Program-made: the position numbers and the translations under genes
Notes under the pieces: generated by a model
Database searches by the model: none
Told to the model about the DNA's origin: nothing
Seen by the model: the letters and a program-made list of their open reading frames with translations, nothing else
Assembly (NCBI RefSeq): GCF_013285155.1
Contig: NZ_JABTEL010000002.1
Span: 1 to 64,000, forward strand
Reading direction: 5' to 3'
DNA length: 64,000 nucleotides
Source: Winogradskyella undariae
GTDB taxonomy: Bacteria; Bacteroidota; Bacteroidia; Flavobacteriales; Flavobacteriaceae
Shown here: piece after piece, positions 8,001-15,536 of the stretch
Layout: every line of letters begins with the position of its first letter
How positions within the stretch are numbered: position 1 is the stretch's first letter

Positions 8001-8975
8001 ACTCAGTCTGGTCCTTATTATGACATATTTACATTTCCAACGGCTGCTGAAGCTGGTGGAGTTGCATCAGGGACGGAAGCTTATTATTCTTTCGATTATG
8101 CAAATATTCACTTTATAGTATTAGACTCTCATCAATCAGGTAGAGAAGTAGGAGGTAGCCAATACCTTTGGGCTCAAAATGATATTCAGAATACAACACA
8201 AGATTGGATCGTCACTTTATTTCATCACCCAGCATATTCTAAAGGATCTCACGATTCGGATTGGGAAGATAGATTGATTGAAATGAGAGAAAATTTTATG
8301 CCAGTATTAGAAGCTAACGGTGTAGATTTAGTATTAAATGGGCATAGTCATTCTTATGAGCGTTCTTACTTTATCAATGGACATCAAGGATTTGCAAACA
8401 CTTTTAACATCGATAATATAACTAATGGAGGTCATACTGTTGGAGCAACAGGAGATGGAGATGGTAAAGTTGATGGCGATGGTGCATACCAAAAAACTAG
8501 CGATGCAACAGAAGGAGCTGTTTATATTACTGCAGGTTCATCAGGACAAATATCAGGAGGAGATTTAGATCATGAAGCCATGTTTTTATCTTTAAATCAA
8601 CTTGGGTCTTGTGTGATGGAAATTGAAAGTGATGGTAATGGTGGACAAAACTTAACGGTTAAGTTTGTAAGAGATACTGGTGCTATTGATGATTATTTTA
8701 CCATCAGTAAAACAGGAGTAACACTTAGTGTTGATGATAACGAAACAGTAGAGAAAACGATAAAAGTTTTCCCTGTACCAGCTAACGATTTACTTAATAT
8801 TAAAGTAAACCTTAATGAGCATGTTACAAATGTTAAATTTTATAACAGCACAGGAAAGTTAGTTAAGGAAAGTGATAACGAAACTATCAATGTAAGTAAT
8901 ATGGCAACAGGAATGTATGTTATTGAAATTGCTACAGATAAGAATACGTATTACAAGTCTATAATTATTGAATAA
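5007..8975 (+). CDS. Multidomain purple-acid-phosphatase-like metallophosphoesterase, T9SS substrate
   Basis: This 1322-residue protein starts with a signal peptide (to about residue 20). In order follow two tandem copies of a ~190-residue beta domain (about 22-205 and 211-395), two choice-of-anchor-D/ASPM-like Ig domains (about 398-510 and 516-630), a galactose-binding-like domain (about 635-800), a purple acid phosphatase N-terminal Fn3-like domain (ERGPYLQ, about 806-895), the calcineurin-like catalytic domain (about 905-1190) and a T9SS type A sorting domain (about 1245-1322). Metal-binding motifs are visible: GDPG (~917), GDNAY (~954), GNHD (~988), HH (~1073) and GHSH (~1112). It probably hydrolyses phosphate esters at the cell surface. 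It lies in an operon with the upstream TPR gene. Confidence 0.92.
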   Translation: MIKKSTFMLMMLLVMAYSFSQTVSVDIPINGSAGSAEENYSGSGQVYTGSSDLELYQDGTDEQVVGLYFQNIGLPQNAVITNAYIQFQVDENGAGDVTVNVTGDDTDNASSFVGNAAYGVSSRPSTTANVDWAIASWDGQIGQASTDQRTPDISAILSEITSRSGWAEGNSMVFKFTGVSRSDGAWREAENNSGGTPSLHIEYTAEPSEVVISTVNITANEDDGTAEEAFSGSGFVSTISSDLELYYDGTTEQVVGVRFENINLPQNAVVTNAYVQFEVDENGNGDVTVNVTGDNSDDASVLGSNGNFGLSTRTATTANVDWAIASWVGQIGQASTAQRTPDISAILSEITARSGWEPGNSMAFMFTGVSRSDGAYREASSASVLLHIEYETPPVEIDITGNSISIENGDTTPDLSDYTQFENTGINETLTRTFSITNLGEQDLNLTGSPLVSITGDAEFTILTQPSSSIVSAGGSLDFVVQYAPTAAVTNTAMISVASDDANENPYTFSLQATGETAVIDLDVLGNGTLISNGDTTPDVLDHTDFGPTFISIGTTKTYTIANTGNSVITIASIISDNPEFVITNSESTINGGMSSTFNITFIPTSSVSSTATITIESNDTDENPFTFNVQGEGEEASFPATIMAGDDWFYLNDGSDQGTAWRTLTFDQSNWEEGATEIGYGDGDEVTDLGVPATPRPVTTYFRKYIDMENIGMYNSLDLEAVRDDGIVVYVNNVEVWRNNMPTEGPIAFDDEAITGISGSDEDFWNTQNVNSFPLVEGVNIIAVEIHQSSVNSGDISFNFKLTPSTSIAPTIEVERGPYLQSGTPTSVVVKWRTAVETQSAVKYGTALDMLTSVVSNSELTTEHEVTLTGLDPNTTYYYNIGNEDEVLAQSETGDMFIKTAPVAGTDQFVRAWILGDPGTGSINQRNVRDAYYNYVSTVETNTGQTDMMLFLGDNAYSNGTDAQHQSYFFNVYDDMLKKAVAWSCLGNHDGFTSDLETQSGPYYDIFTFPTAAEAGGVASGTEAYYSFDYANIHFIVLDSHQSGREVGGSQYLWAQNDIQNTTQDWIVTLFHHPAYSKGSHDSDWEDRLIEMRENFMPVLEANGVDLVLNGHSHSYERSYFINGHQGFANTFNIDNITNGGHTVGATGDGDGKVDGDGAYQKTSDATEGAVYITAGSSGQISGGDLDHEAMFLSLNQLGSCVMEIESDGNGGQNLTVKFVRDTGAIDDYFTISKTGVTLSVDDNETVEKTIKVFPVPANDLLNIKVNLNEHVTNVKFYNSTGKLVKESDNETINVSNMATGMYVIEIATDKNTYYKSIIIE

Positions 8976-8998
8976 TTTACCTAACTAAATTATTTATT

Positions 8999-9045
8999 AA
9001 ACCTCAACACAATGCTGTTAATAGCAGATTGTAGTTGGGGTTTTT
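8999..9045 (+). terminator. Terminator-like hairpin after the phosphatase gene
   Basis: AAACCTCAAC at 8999 onward pairs, with one G-U and one bulge, with AGTTGGGGTTT up to about 9043, followed by Ts. It lies between the phosphatase and peroxidase genes and would end or weaken read-through into the latter. Confidence 0.65.
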
Positions 9046-9104
9046 AATTTATCTATAAGTTGATAAAATTTAAAGGATTTCTAAGTTGAAAATCTAAGTG
9101 TAAA

Positions 9105-10991
9105 ATGAAAAAAATAATCTTTTTAATCATCTCTGTTTTAATTTGTTCTTTAGTATTGTCTGGGAAAGAAGGCACAGAGCCTTTTGAAACCAATGCCATT
9201 ACAGAAAATATAGGAGTCTTATACGCTTCTAATTTTTATAAATTTCAAACAGAAGTCAATACCTTGGTGAAGTTGACTAGTAATTCTAATAGTTCTAGTG
9301 AATTAAAAGCCATTAAAACTCAAGTTGAAAAGACAAGATTAGTCTATAAAAAAATCGAATTTATTTTCGATTACTACCAAACCTTTTATAACGGGACTTA
9401 TATAAACGGAGCACCTTTACCTAAAGTTAGTGAGTATTATGAAGAAGGAAAAATTATTGAACCTTCAGGATTACAAGCCTTAGATGAAGCTGTAAATGAA
9501 GAGGCTTCAATTGAAAATATAGAATATATAAAAAAATTAGCAACCGAACTTAAAGCACATGTAGATTATGCTTCTGAGATTCATTTACCAATTCGTGTAA
9601 AATCAAGTCAGGTTATAGAATGTATGCGTTCTGGTATGGTTAGGATTTTTACATTAGGTGTTACAGGTTTTGATACACCAGGTTCTGTAAATGCTTTAAA
9701 AGAAAGTTATGTGAGTTTGCAAAGTATGGAAACTGCATTTTTATATTTTGAAGAAGACATACAACCCAAAGCTAAATCTAAGTTCAGATCTATAAAAAAA
9801 CTTTTTAAAAAAGGGAAAAAGATACTTAGTGATAATGTTAGCTTTAATGATTTTGATAGAATGACATTTCTAAAAGAAGTCATTAACCCTTTGTATGCAG
9901 AATTGTTAGAGTTTCAAAATTTAAATAAAATTACACTTGAACCTTATAAAAAACACGCTCAGAATTATAAAGCGGTTAACCTTTTTCAATCCGATTTTTT
10001 AGATACTAAGTTTTATTCAGAATTGGTGTATTTACCATTAGATAATCCTAAAACTATTCAGTTGGGTGCGTTGTTGTTTAAGGACACTAAGCTTTCTAAT
10101 GGTAATATAATGTCTTGTGTTAGTTGTCACGATCCTAACAAAGGTTTTACAGATGGTTTACCAAAAAGTTTAGCCAATAAAAAAGGGTTTTATACATCTA
10201 GAAATTCACCTACCGTTATCAATTCTGGTTATGCGTCGCGTTATTTTTGGGATTTACGTTCTTATGATTTAGAACGTCAAGTGGGGCATGTTATAGATAA
10301 TGATTTAGAGTTTAACACCACTTTTAAAGCTATTGTAAAGAAATTAAAAACAAATCCTAATTATTTAAAGTTATTTAAAGACGCTTACGGCGGTATTGAT
10401 AAGCAAGATATTAATGAGCGTTCTATCAGTAATGCAATTGCAGCTTATGTAAATTCTCTAAAATCTTTTGATAGTCCATTCGATAAATATATTAGAAACG
10501 AGAGTAATGATTATCCTAAAGATGCCTTACGCGGATTTAATTTATTTATGGGAAAAGCAGCTTGTGGTACCTGTCATTTTGCACCGATGTTTAACGGAAC
10601 TGTTCCGCCTTTTTATTTAGAGACAGAGTCTGAAGTTTTGGGTGTTACACAAGGATTCGATACTATTAACCCTAAATTAGATAACGATATGGGGCGCTAT
10701 GCTAATGGGTTAGATATTGATAAACAACCTTATTTTAGAAACTCTTTTAAGACTGTTTCTGTTAGAAATGTCGCTTTAACAGCACCATATATGCATAATG
10801 GTTCTTTTAATACTTTAGAAGAAGTGTTAGAGTTTTATAATTTAGGAGGTGGTGCAGGTATGGGCTTAGATGTAGAAAATCAGACTTTATCTGATGCGCC
10901 GTTAGATTTAACAACTCAAGAAATTAAAGATATTATAGCCTTTATGGAATCTCTTACGGATACGTCTAGTTTTTTAGATGAAGAAGATTAG
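9105..10991 (+). CDS. Di-haem cytochrome c peroxidase family protein with long N-terminal extension
   Basis: This encodes 628 residues with a signal peptide (about 1-20). The C-terminal half (about residue 310 onward) is a CcpA/MauG-type domain with two haem c sites, C338-VS-C341-H342 and C487-GT-C490-H491. The likely distal motif GFDTINPKLDNDMGRY and the family signature RNVALTAPYMHNGSF are also present. Such enzymes reduce peroxide or oxidize a partner protein in the periplasm. The first ~300 residues are helix-rich and not part of the usual ~330-residue enzyme. The extension has no CxxCH and could form a partner-binding domain. It lies 129 bp after the phosphatase gene, separated by a hairpin, so co-transcription would need read-through. 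Confidence 0.88.
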   Translation: MKKIIFLIISVLICSLVLSGKEGTEPFETNAITENIGVLYASNFYKFQTEVNTLVKLTSNSNSSSELKAIKTQVEKTRLVYKKIEFIFDYYQTFYNGTYINGAPLPKVSEYYEEGKIIEPSGLQALDEAVNEEASIENIEYIKKLATELKAHVDYASEIHLPIRVKSSQVIECMRSGMVRIFTLGVTGFDTPGSVNALKESYVSLQSMETAFLYFEEDIQPKAKSKFRSIKKLFKKGKKILSDNVSFNDFDRMTFLKEVINPLYAELLEFQNLNKITLEPYKKHAQNYKAVNLFQSDFLDTKFYSELVYLPLDNPKTIQLGALLFKDTKLSNGNIMSCVSCHDPNKGFTDGLPKSLANKKGFYTSRNSPTVINSGYASRYFWDLRSYDLERQVGHVIDNDLEFNTTFKAIVKKLKTNPNYLKLFKDAYGGIDKQDINERSISNAIAAYVNSLKSFDSPFDKYIRNESNDYPKDALRGFNLFMGKAACGTCHFAPMFNGTVPPFYLETESEVLGVTQGFDTINPKLDNDMGRYANGLDIDKQPYFRNSFKTVSVRNVALTAPYMHNGSFNTLEEVLEFYNLGGGAGMGLDVENQTLSDAPLDLTTQEIKDIIAFMESLTDTSSFLDEED

Positions 10992-11016
10992 GGGGGATTT
11001 CAGTACCATTTAAAAC

Positions 11017-11050
11017 AAAAAAACAGGAAGCTTTCACTTCCTGTTTTTTT
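11017..11050. terminator. Bidirectional terminator between convergent genes
   Basis: A 14-bp perfect stem (AAAAAAACAGGAAG at 11017-11030 with CTTCCTGTTTTTTT at 11037-11050) has a 6-nt loop. It has an A-run on one side and a T-run on the other, so it can serve both the peroxidase gene (plus) and the T9SS protein gene (minus). Confidence 0.88.
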
Positions 11051-11067
11051 ATGGATATATTTTTGTG

Positions 11068-12021
11068 TTAATCCTTTGTAACTCTTAAAGTCTGTGTGTT
11101 ATTTCCTGAAGAAACTTTTACTAAATAAAGTCCTTTAGATAATTCAGATAAGTTAATAGATGAACCTGTAATAGCATCTTTATCAAAATTAGCGACTGTT
11201 TGCCCTAATAAGTTAAATACAGTAACGTTGTCAATATCTTGAGCTGATTTAATGTTTAAAATTCCAGAAGTTGGGTTCGGGTAAACACTAGTCGTTTCAA
11301 ATACGTTATCTGAGATAGATAATGCGGCATCCGTTGTAAAACTCCAAACATCACCTGTTGTTGATCCCATGCAATTTGTAGCATCTACACTCCAATAATA
11401 CGTTGTATTAGCTTCTAAATTTGAAAAAGAATCTCCATTTTCAAAATCAGTATAAGCTTGTGTTGGCGGGTTTACAGTATCTAAGTAAAATACACTTGTA
11501 TCTTCAGTAGTAGAAGCTGTCCAGTTAAAAGATACAGAAGCATCAGTTGTTTGAAGTTCAACATTAGAAGCTGAATTTGCAGGACTAGGTGCCGATGCTA
11601 ATTCAGGAGCAGCGTCATTAGGGCAACAAGTAACACATTGAATCCTTGTATATGTTGTTGTGTCATCATTACTACAGTTCTCATCTATATGCCAATAAAT
11701 AGTAATATTAGTAACTCCGATAGGTGCCGTAAAATTTAATGGACTCATACCATATGCAATTACAGTATCATCACTTTCTGTAACCGTTATATGTATTGGG
11801 TTATCTCCAGTAACCGAATAGTCATAGCCTGGTGTAAGATTTCCAATTAAAGAATATTCAGAATTTGGCCAAGTATCAAATACAATAGTTTCAGCATAAC
11901 CTGTATTTTCCATAGCAACAGTCCCTCCTGGCCAATGTCCGCCAGAACCATCAAAACATTGTGCATTTGTAGTCATTGTTATTGTAAGACATAAGATAAA
12001 TAATAGAGTAATTTTTTTCAT
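11068..12021 (-). CDS. Secreted T9SS type A protein with Fn3-like domain
   Basis: I place the start at 12021, giving 317 residues beginning MKKITLLFILCLTITMTTNAQ, a clean signal peptide. An upstream in-frame ATG at 12048 is unlikely because a perfect -7 element (TAGTTTTG, minus strand, 12053-12046) would put the transcript start after it. The mature part has a Cys-rich N-terminal beta region (about 25-135, including CVTCC), a fibronectin-III-like domain (about 140-230, TTYYWSVDATN) and a C-terminal T9SS sorting domain (last ~80 residues, from SVYPNPTSGILNI to LYLVKVSSG). It is probably displayed at the cell surface. The ligand or substrate is unknown and no catalytic motif was seen. Confidence 0.85.
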   Translation of the reverse strand: MKKITLLFILCLTITMTTNAQCFDGSGGHWPGGTVAMENTGYAETIVFDTWPNSEYSLIGNLTPGYDYSVTGDNPIHITVTESDDTVIAYGMSPLNFTAPIGVTNITIYWHIDENCSNDDTTTYTRIQCVTCCPNDAAPELASAPSPANSASNVELQTTDASVSFNWTASTTEDTSVFYLDTVNPPTQAYTDFENGDSFSNLEANTTYYWSVDATNCMGSTTGDVWSFTTDAALSISDNVFETTSVYPNPTSGILNIKSAQDIDNVTVFNLLGQTVANFDKDAITGSSINLSELSKGLYLVKVSSGNNTQTLRVTKD

Positions 12022-12045
12022 TTTTTTTGTTTTAGTTAATGAGCT

Positions 12046-12053
12046 CAAAACTA
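12046..12053 (-). promoter_or_regulatory. -7 promoter element of the T9SS protein gene
   Basis: TAGTTTTG on the minus strand matches the Bacteroidota -7 consensus TANNTTTG. It lies 25 nt before the ATG at 12021 and overlaps the alternative ATG at 12048, which argues for the shorter start. I see no clear -33 TTG. Confidence 0.55.
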
Positions 12054-12350
12054 CAATTGATAATTACTAAATAGGTTACTTTATTATTATATAAATATTA
12101 CTTTAAACTCTTGTTGTGACTGAGTTTTAAGGGAGTGTTAAGTGGTTGTGTTTTTAATGATGTAGATGTTTATGCCTCTATTATCTTAAAGTGAAATTTT
12201 ATTTTATAGCCATATAATTGATACACAGATAAAAACTATTTCATTTATTTAATGCTGATTTTTTTCTTTTTTATCAATATGAAGAAGAATAAGCAGTATT
12301 AAAATAGAAATACAGTGTGTTAATTAGTATACGATGTTAAATAATATTAA

Positions 12351-12382
12351 TTTGCTCATATATATTAATCACATTATTTTCG
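12351..12382 (+). promoter_or_regulatory. Promoter of the saccharopine-dehydrogenase-like gene
   Basis: TTTG (12351-12354) and TATTTTCG (12375-12382, one mismatch to TANNTTTG) are separated by 20 nt, the normal Bacteroidota spacing. They lie 50 nt before the ATG at 12432. The rest of the 383-bp gap 12049-12431 is AT-rich, with nothing else recognisable. Confidence 0.5.
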
Positions 12383-12431
12383 TGAAAACAACATTTTTTA
12401 TTTTATTAGAATATAAAAACTCCATCGGTAT

Positions 12432-13637
12432 ATGATATTTGCCATTATAAAAGAACGTAAAAATCCACCGGATAGACGTGTGGTTTTCTCTCCAAAACAT
12501 TTGGAAGAAGCTAGAACACAATTTCCTGAAGCGACATTTATTGTAGAGTCTTCTGATATTAGAATATTTCCAGATCAAGCCTATAAAGCATTAGGTTTTG
12601 AAGTTTTAGAAGATGTTTCGCATGCTAATGTAATGATTGGAGTAAAGGAGGTACCAATTGAAAATTTAATTCCTAATAAAAAATATTTCTTTTTCTCACA
12701 TACGATTAAAAAACAACCTTACAACAGGGAATTGTTGAAGGCTATGTTAGATAAAAATATAGAAATGTACGATCATGAAACTATAGTAAGAAAAACAGGA
12801 GCTCGTCTTATTGGTTTTGGTCGTTACGCAGGTTTAGTTGGTGCTTATAATGGTTTTAGAGCATTAGGTTTAAGAGATGGTTTATTTACATTGCCAAAAG
12901 TAGAAACACTTGCCGATTTAGATGCCGTAAAAGCGGAATTAGATAAAATAACAATCCCTAATATTAAGATTTTATTATCAGGTACAGGTAAAGTTGCTAA
13001 TGGAGCTAAAGAGATTTTAGACCATTTAGAGATTAAACATATTAGTGATGCGTTATATTTAACATCGCAATTTACAGAGCCTGTTTACGGTACTGTAGAT
13101 GTTATGGAGTATTCTAAACGTATTGATGGTAAAGTAGGAGATAGATATAAGTTTTATAAAGATCCGTCGGGTTACGAAAGTAATTTTATGCCTTATGCTA
13201 AGGAAACGGATTATTTTATTGCAGGTCATTTTTATGGTAATAATGCTCCTTATTTCTTTACAAGAGAAGAGGCTAAGGATCCTGATTTTAGAATTCATTT
13301 ATTAGCAGATGTATCTTGTGATATTGATGGTCCTGTGGCAAGTACATTGAGACCTTCAACAATTGAAGATCCTTTTTATGGTTATGATATTAAAACGGAG
13401 AAAGAAGTTGCTTATGATGCTGAAGGTGCTATAACCGTTATGGCTGTAGATAATTTACCTTGTGAATTACCAAAAGATGCTAGTGAAGGTTTTGGTGAAG
13501 CATTTTTAGAACATGTAATTCCTGCATTTTTTAATAATGATGAACGAGAAATATTGAAACGTGCTAAGATGACCAAAAATGGTAAATTGACTAGACGTTT
13601 TCATTATTTACAAGATTTTGTAGATGGAAAAGAGTAA
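12432..13637 (+). CDS. Saccharopine dehydrogenase-like NAD(P)-dependent oxidoreductase
   Basis: This 401-residue cytosolic enzyme belongs to the alanine dehydrogenase/transhydrogenase and Lys1 superfamily. The N-terminal domain (about 1-135) carries GVKEVP (K72) and FFSHTIKKQ (H90), in the places of the catalytic Lys/His pair of yeast saccharopine dehydrogenase (lysine-forming). The Rossmann domain has LLSGTGKVANGAKEI (about 183-197). Lysine degradation or saccharopine-type chemistry is a fair guess, but no other lysine gene is nearby, so the true substrate is open. The gene overlaps the following SDR gene by 14 nt, suggesting coupled translation. Confidence 0.8.
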   Translation: MIFAIIKERKNPPDRRVVFSPKHLEEARTQFPEATFIVESSDIRIFPDQAYKALGFEVLEDVSHANVMIGVKEVPIENLIPNKKYFFFSHTIKKQPYNRELLKAMLDKNIEMYDHETIVRKTGARLIGFGRYAGLVGAYNGFRALGLRDGLFTLPKVETLADLDAVKAELDKITIPNIKILLSGTGKVANGAKEILDHLEIKHISDALYLTSQFTEPVYGTVDVMEYSKRIDGKVGDRYKFYKDPSGYESNFMPYAKETDYFIAGHFYGNNAPYFFTREEAKDPDFRIHLLADVSCDIDGPVASTLRPSTIEDPFYGYDIKTEKEVAYDAEGAITVMAVDNLPCELPKDASEGFGEAFLEHVIPAFFNNDEREILKRAKMTKNGKLTRRFHYLQDFVDGKE

Positions 13638-14415
13638 AAAAACAGCTTTAGTTACAGGTGCAGCTTCAGGCTTAGGTTTTGAGTTGGCTTTATTGTTAGC
13701 TAAAGATGATTATAATCTTATTTTAATTGACATTGATTCTAAAAGATTAGACCAAGCAAGGGATATTATTTTAGAAACTTATACGGTTGAAATTACCTTG
13801 TTGTTAAAAGATTTAAGTTCCACAAATGTTGCTAGAGATATTTATGATAACATAAAAAGTACTCCTATAGATGTTATTATAAACAATGCCGGTTTTGGAA
13901 TGTTTGGTGTTTTTTGTGAATCAGATTGGGAGCGCGATTCGCAAATGTTGCATTTGCATGTGTTAACAAGTACACATTTACTAAAGTTAATTTTACCAAA
14001 TATGGTAAAACGTGGTTCTGGTAAAGTTCTTAATTTATCTTCATTAGCGGCCTTTCAGCCAGGTCCATTAATGGCTTTATATTATGCTTCAAAAGGTTAT
14101 ATTTTATCATTTTCAGAAGCTATTTCTAACGAACTCAAAGGAACAGGAGTAACCGTTACGGCTTTGTGTCCTGGCCCAACAAAAACAGCATTTCAAAGTA
14201 CCGTTTCTGATGATGCAACAGAAGGTAAAATTGCCTTTAATATGGCTTCAGCAAAAGAGGTTGCTGCTTATGGATATGATGCTATGAATAAAGGTAAAGT
14301 TGTTGCTATACCAGGAACATTTAATAAATTTTTATCTGTTTTACCACGATTTTTAACTCGTAATAGAACAACAAAAATTGTAAGGAAAATTCAAGATAAA
14401 AATAGAGAGTGCTAA
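13624..14415 (+). CDS. Short-chain dehydrogenase/reductase
   Basis: This is a 263-residue classical SDR. The nucleotide-binding motif TGAASGLG is at 11-18, NNAG at 87-90, the catalytic Ser at about 139-140 (NLSS) and Y153-x3-K157 follows, then the CPGP motif (VTALCPGPTKT). D36 at the end of the second strand suggests preference for NAD(H). It starts inside the preceding oxidoreductase gene (14-nt overlap), so the two probably act together. Its stop overlaps the convergent DUF1361 gene by 4 nt. The substrate cannot be inferred. Confidence 0.88.
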   Translation: MEKSKKTALVTGAASGLGFELALLLAKDDYNLILIDIDSKRLDQARDIILETYTVEITLLLKDLSSTNVARDIYDNIKSTPIDVIINNAGFGMFGVFCESDWERDSQMLHLHVLTSTHLLKLILPNMVKRGSGKVLNLSSLAAFQPGPLMALYYASKGYILSFSEAISNELKGTGVTVTALCPGPTKTAFQSTVSDDATEGKIAFNMASAKEVAAYGYDAMNKGKVVAIPGTFNKFLSVLPRFLTRNRTTKIVRKIQDKNREC

Positions 14416-15074
14416 TCATCTTGATGCTTTAAATTTTTAAACATCCAAAACCCAACGGTTAAAAACATCCCGAAGCCTAAAGTAAACAGCCATGCATTTA
14501 TATTTTGAAAAGGTGTCATAATTATAATCAAAATGTCTTTAAATAAATAATGAGGTTGACTTATAATTTCCCAAGAATTATAACGTAAAAATCGACCAAG
14601 ATAAACTCCAAATCCACATAGAAAGAAGATAGCTGTAGTTATTGTTTTTGTAGGGGTTTTTTTAAACGTTGAATTCATTAATTTTTGCATATCTATAATA
14701 GAAAGATAAAAAAGAAATAAGCCACTCAAAGCAAAAGATAAAACGACTAAGACATCTAGCCATAAAAAAGATTTACTACCAAATCTAATATGAATAAGGT
14801 CTGTTATAATATATGGAGCATTAGGTAAAAACAATACCCAAATTACAAACCCCAATACTAATTTTAATTTACTTAAATGAGCTTTAGTGCTAAGGTACAT
14901 CGTAATTGTGTACGGTATAATGGCTAAAAACACATTCCATATTAAAAATAGAAAGAAAAAGGATTTGTTAAGTTTCATACGTACCATAAGTAATACAATG
15001 CTAAAGCTTACAGCAACAAGAATTAAGGCTAAGGTTTTAAACCGGGTTTGAATTAATGTTTTTAAGGCTTCCAT
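14412..15074 (-). CDS. DUF1361 membrane protein
   Basis: This 220-residue integral membrane protein has about six hydrophobic segments. The family signatures WNVFLAIIPY, LFLPNAPYIITDLIH and GVYLGRFLRYNSWEI are all present, and the length is normal for DUF1361. The function is unknown. It overlaps the upstream DUF2809 gene by 13 nt, and the two are evidently translated together. Its stop codon overlaps that of the convergent SDR gene. Confidence 0.88.
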   Translation of the reverse strand: MEALKTLIQTRFKTLALILVAVSFSIVLLMVRMKLNKSFFFLFLIWNVFLAIIPYTITMYLSTKAHLSKLKLVLGFVIWVLFLPNAPYIITDLIHIRFGSKSFLWLDVLVVLSFALSGLFLFYLSIIDMQKLMNSTFKKTPTKTITTAIFFLCGFGVYLGRFLRYNSWEIISQPHYLFKDILIIIMTPFQNINAWLFTLGFGMFLTVGFWMFKNLKHQDD

Positions 15075-15469
15075 AGTTTTGCGTTTTCTTTAGTTTCTAA
15101 TTTTAAAACTTTGGTTTCTAGTATTAAAACGGTAATAACTCCTAGTGTATAGGCTATTAAATCATTAATTTCAAAAGTGCTTCCAAAAATTAATTTTGCA
15201 GTAAAACTGCGTTCTAAATTAAAGTAAGTTAGAAATGGTGTGAGTTGAAGACACTCTACAGTATAAGCAAAAATGAGTACTGCTAAGCTTGATGTCCAAA
15301 CCCCTAAATTAGTACAACCTCTTAAAATAGCGTACAGTAAAATAACCACCAGATAATCACCAAAGGTGTGACGTATAAAACCAGAATGAAGCGTAAATGC
15401 TATGGTTAATTCTATTAAAAATAAAGTAAGTGCTGTGATGAGGTATTTTTTATTGAATTGAAATTTCAT
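15062..15469 (-). CDS. DUF2809 small membrane protein
   Basis: This 135-residue protein has four hydrophobic segments. The motif AYTVECLQLTPF and the late FEINDLIAYTLGV segment match the DUF2809 family, whose function is not known. It is first in a two-gene unit with the DUF1361 gene, overlapping it by 13 nt. It follows creD on the same strand after a 67-nt gap, so it may share the creD transcript. Confidence 0.82.
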   Translation of the reverse strand: MKFQFNKKYLITALTLFLIELTIAFTLHSGFIRHTFGDYLVVILLYAILRGCTNLGVWTSSLAVLIFAYTVECLQLTPFLTYFNLERSFTAKLIFGSTFEINDLIAYTLGVITVLILETKVLKLETKENAKLWKP

Positions 15470-15536
15470 ATTTATATTTTTTAATTACATCTCGCTTTAC
15501 TTTGTATGATAGAAGTGGAACGAGATGTTTTATTTA

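Noticed and set aside
12022..12048. Upstream ATG at 12048 for the T9SS protein
   Set aside because: It would put nine polar residues before a clean signal peptide, and a -7 element at 12053-12046 would place the transcript start downstream of it.
12369..12578. Minus-strand 69-codon frame over the start of the saccharopine-dehydrogenase-like gene
   Set aside because: It overlaps a conserved N-terminus and promoter and has no family features.
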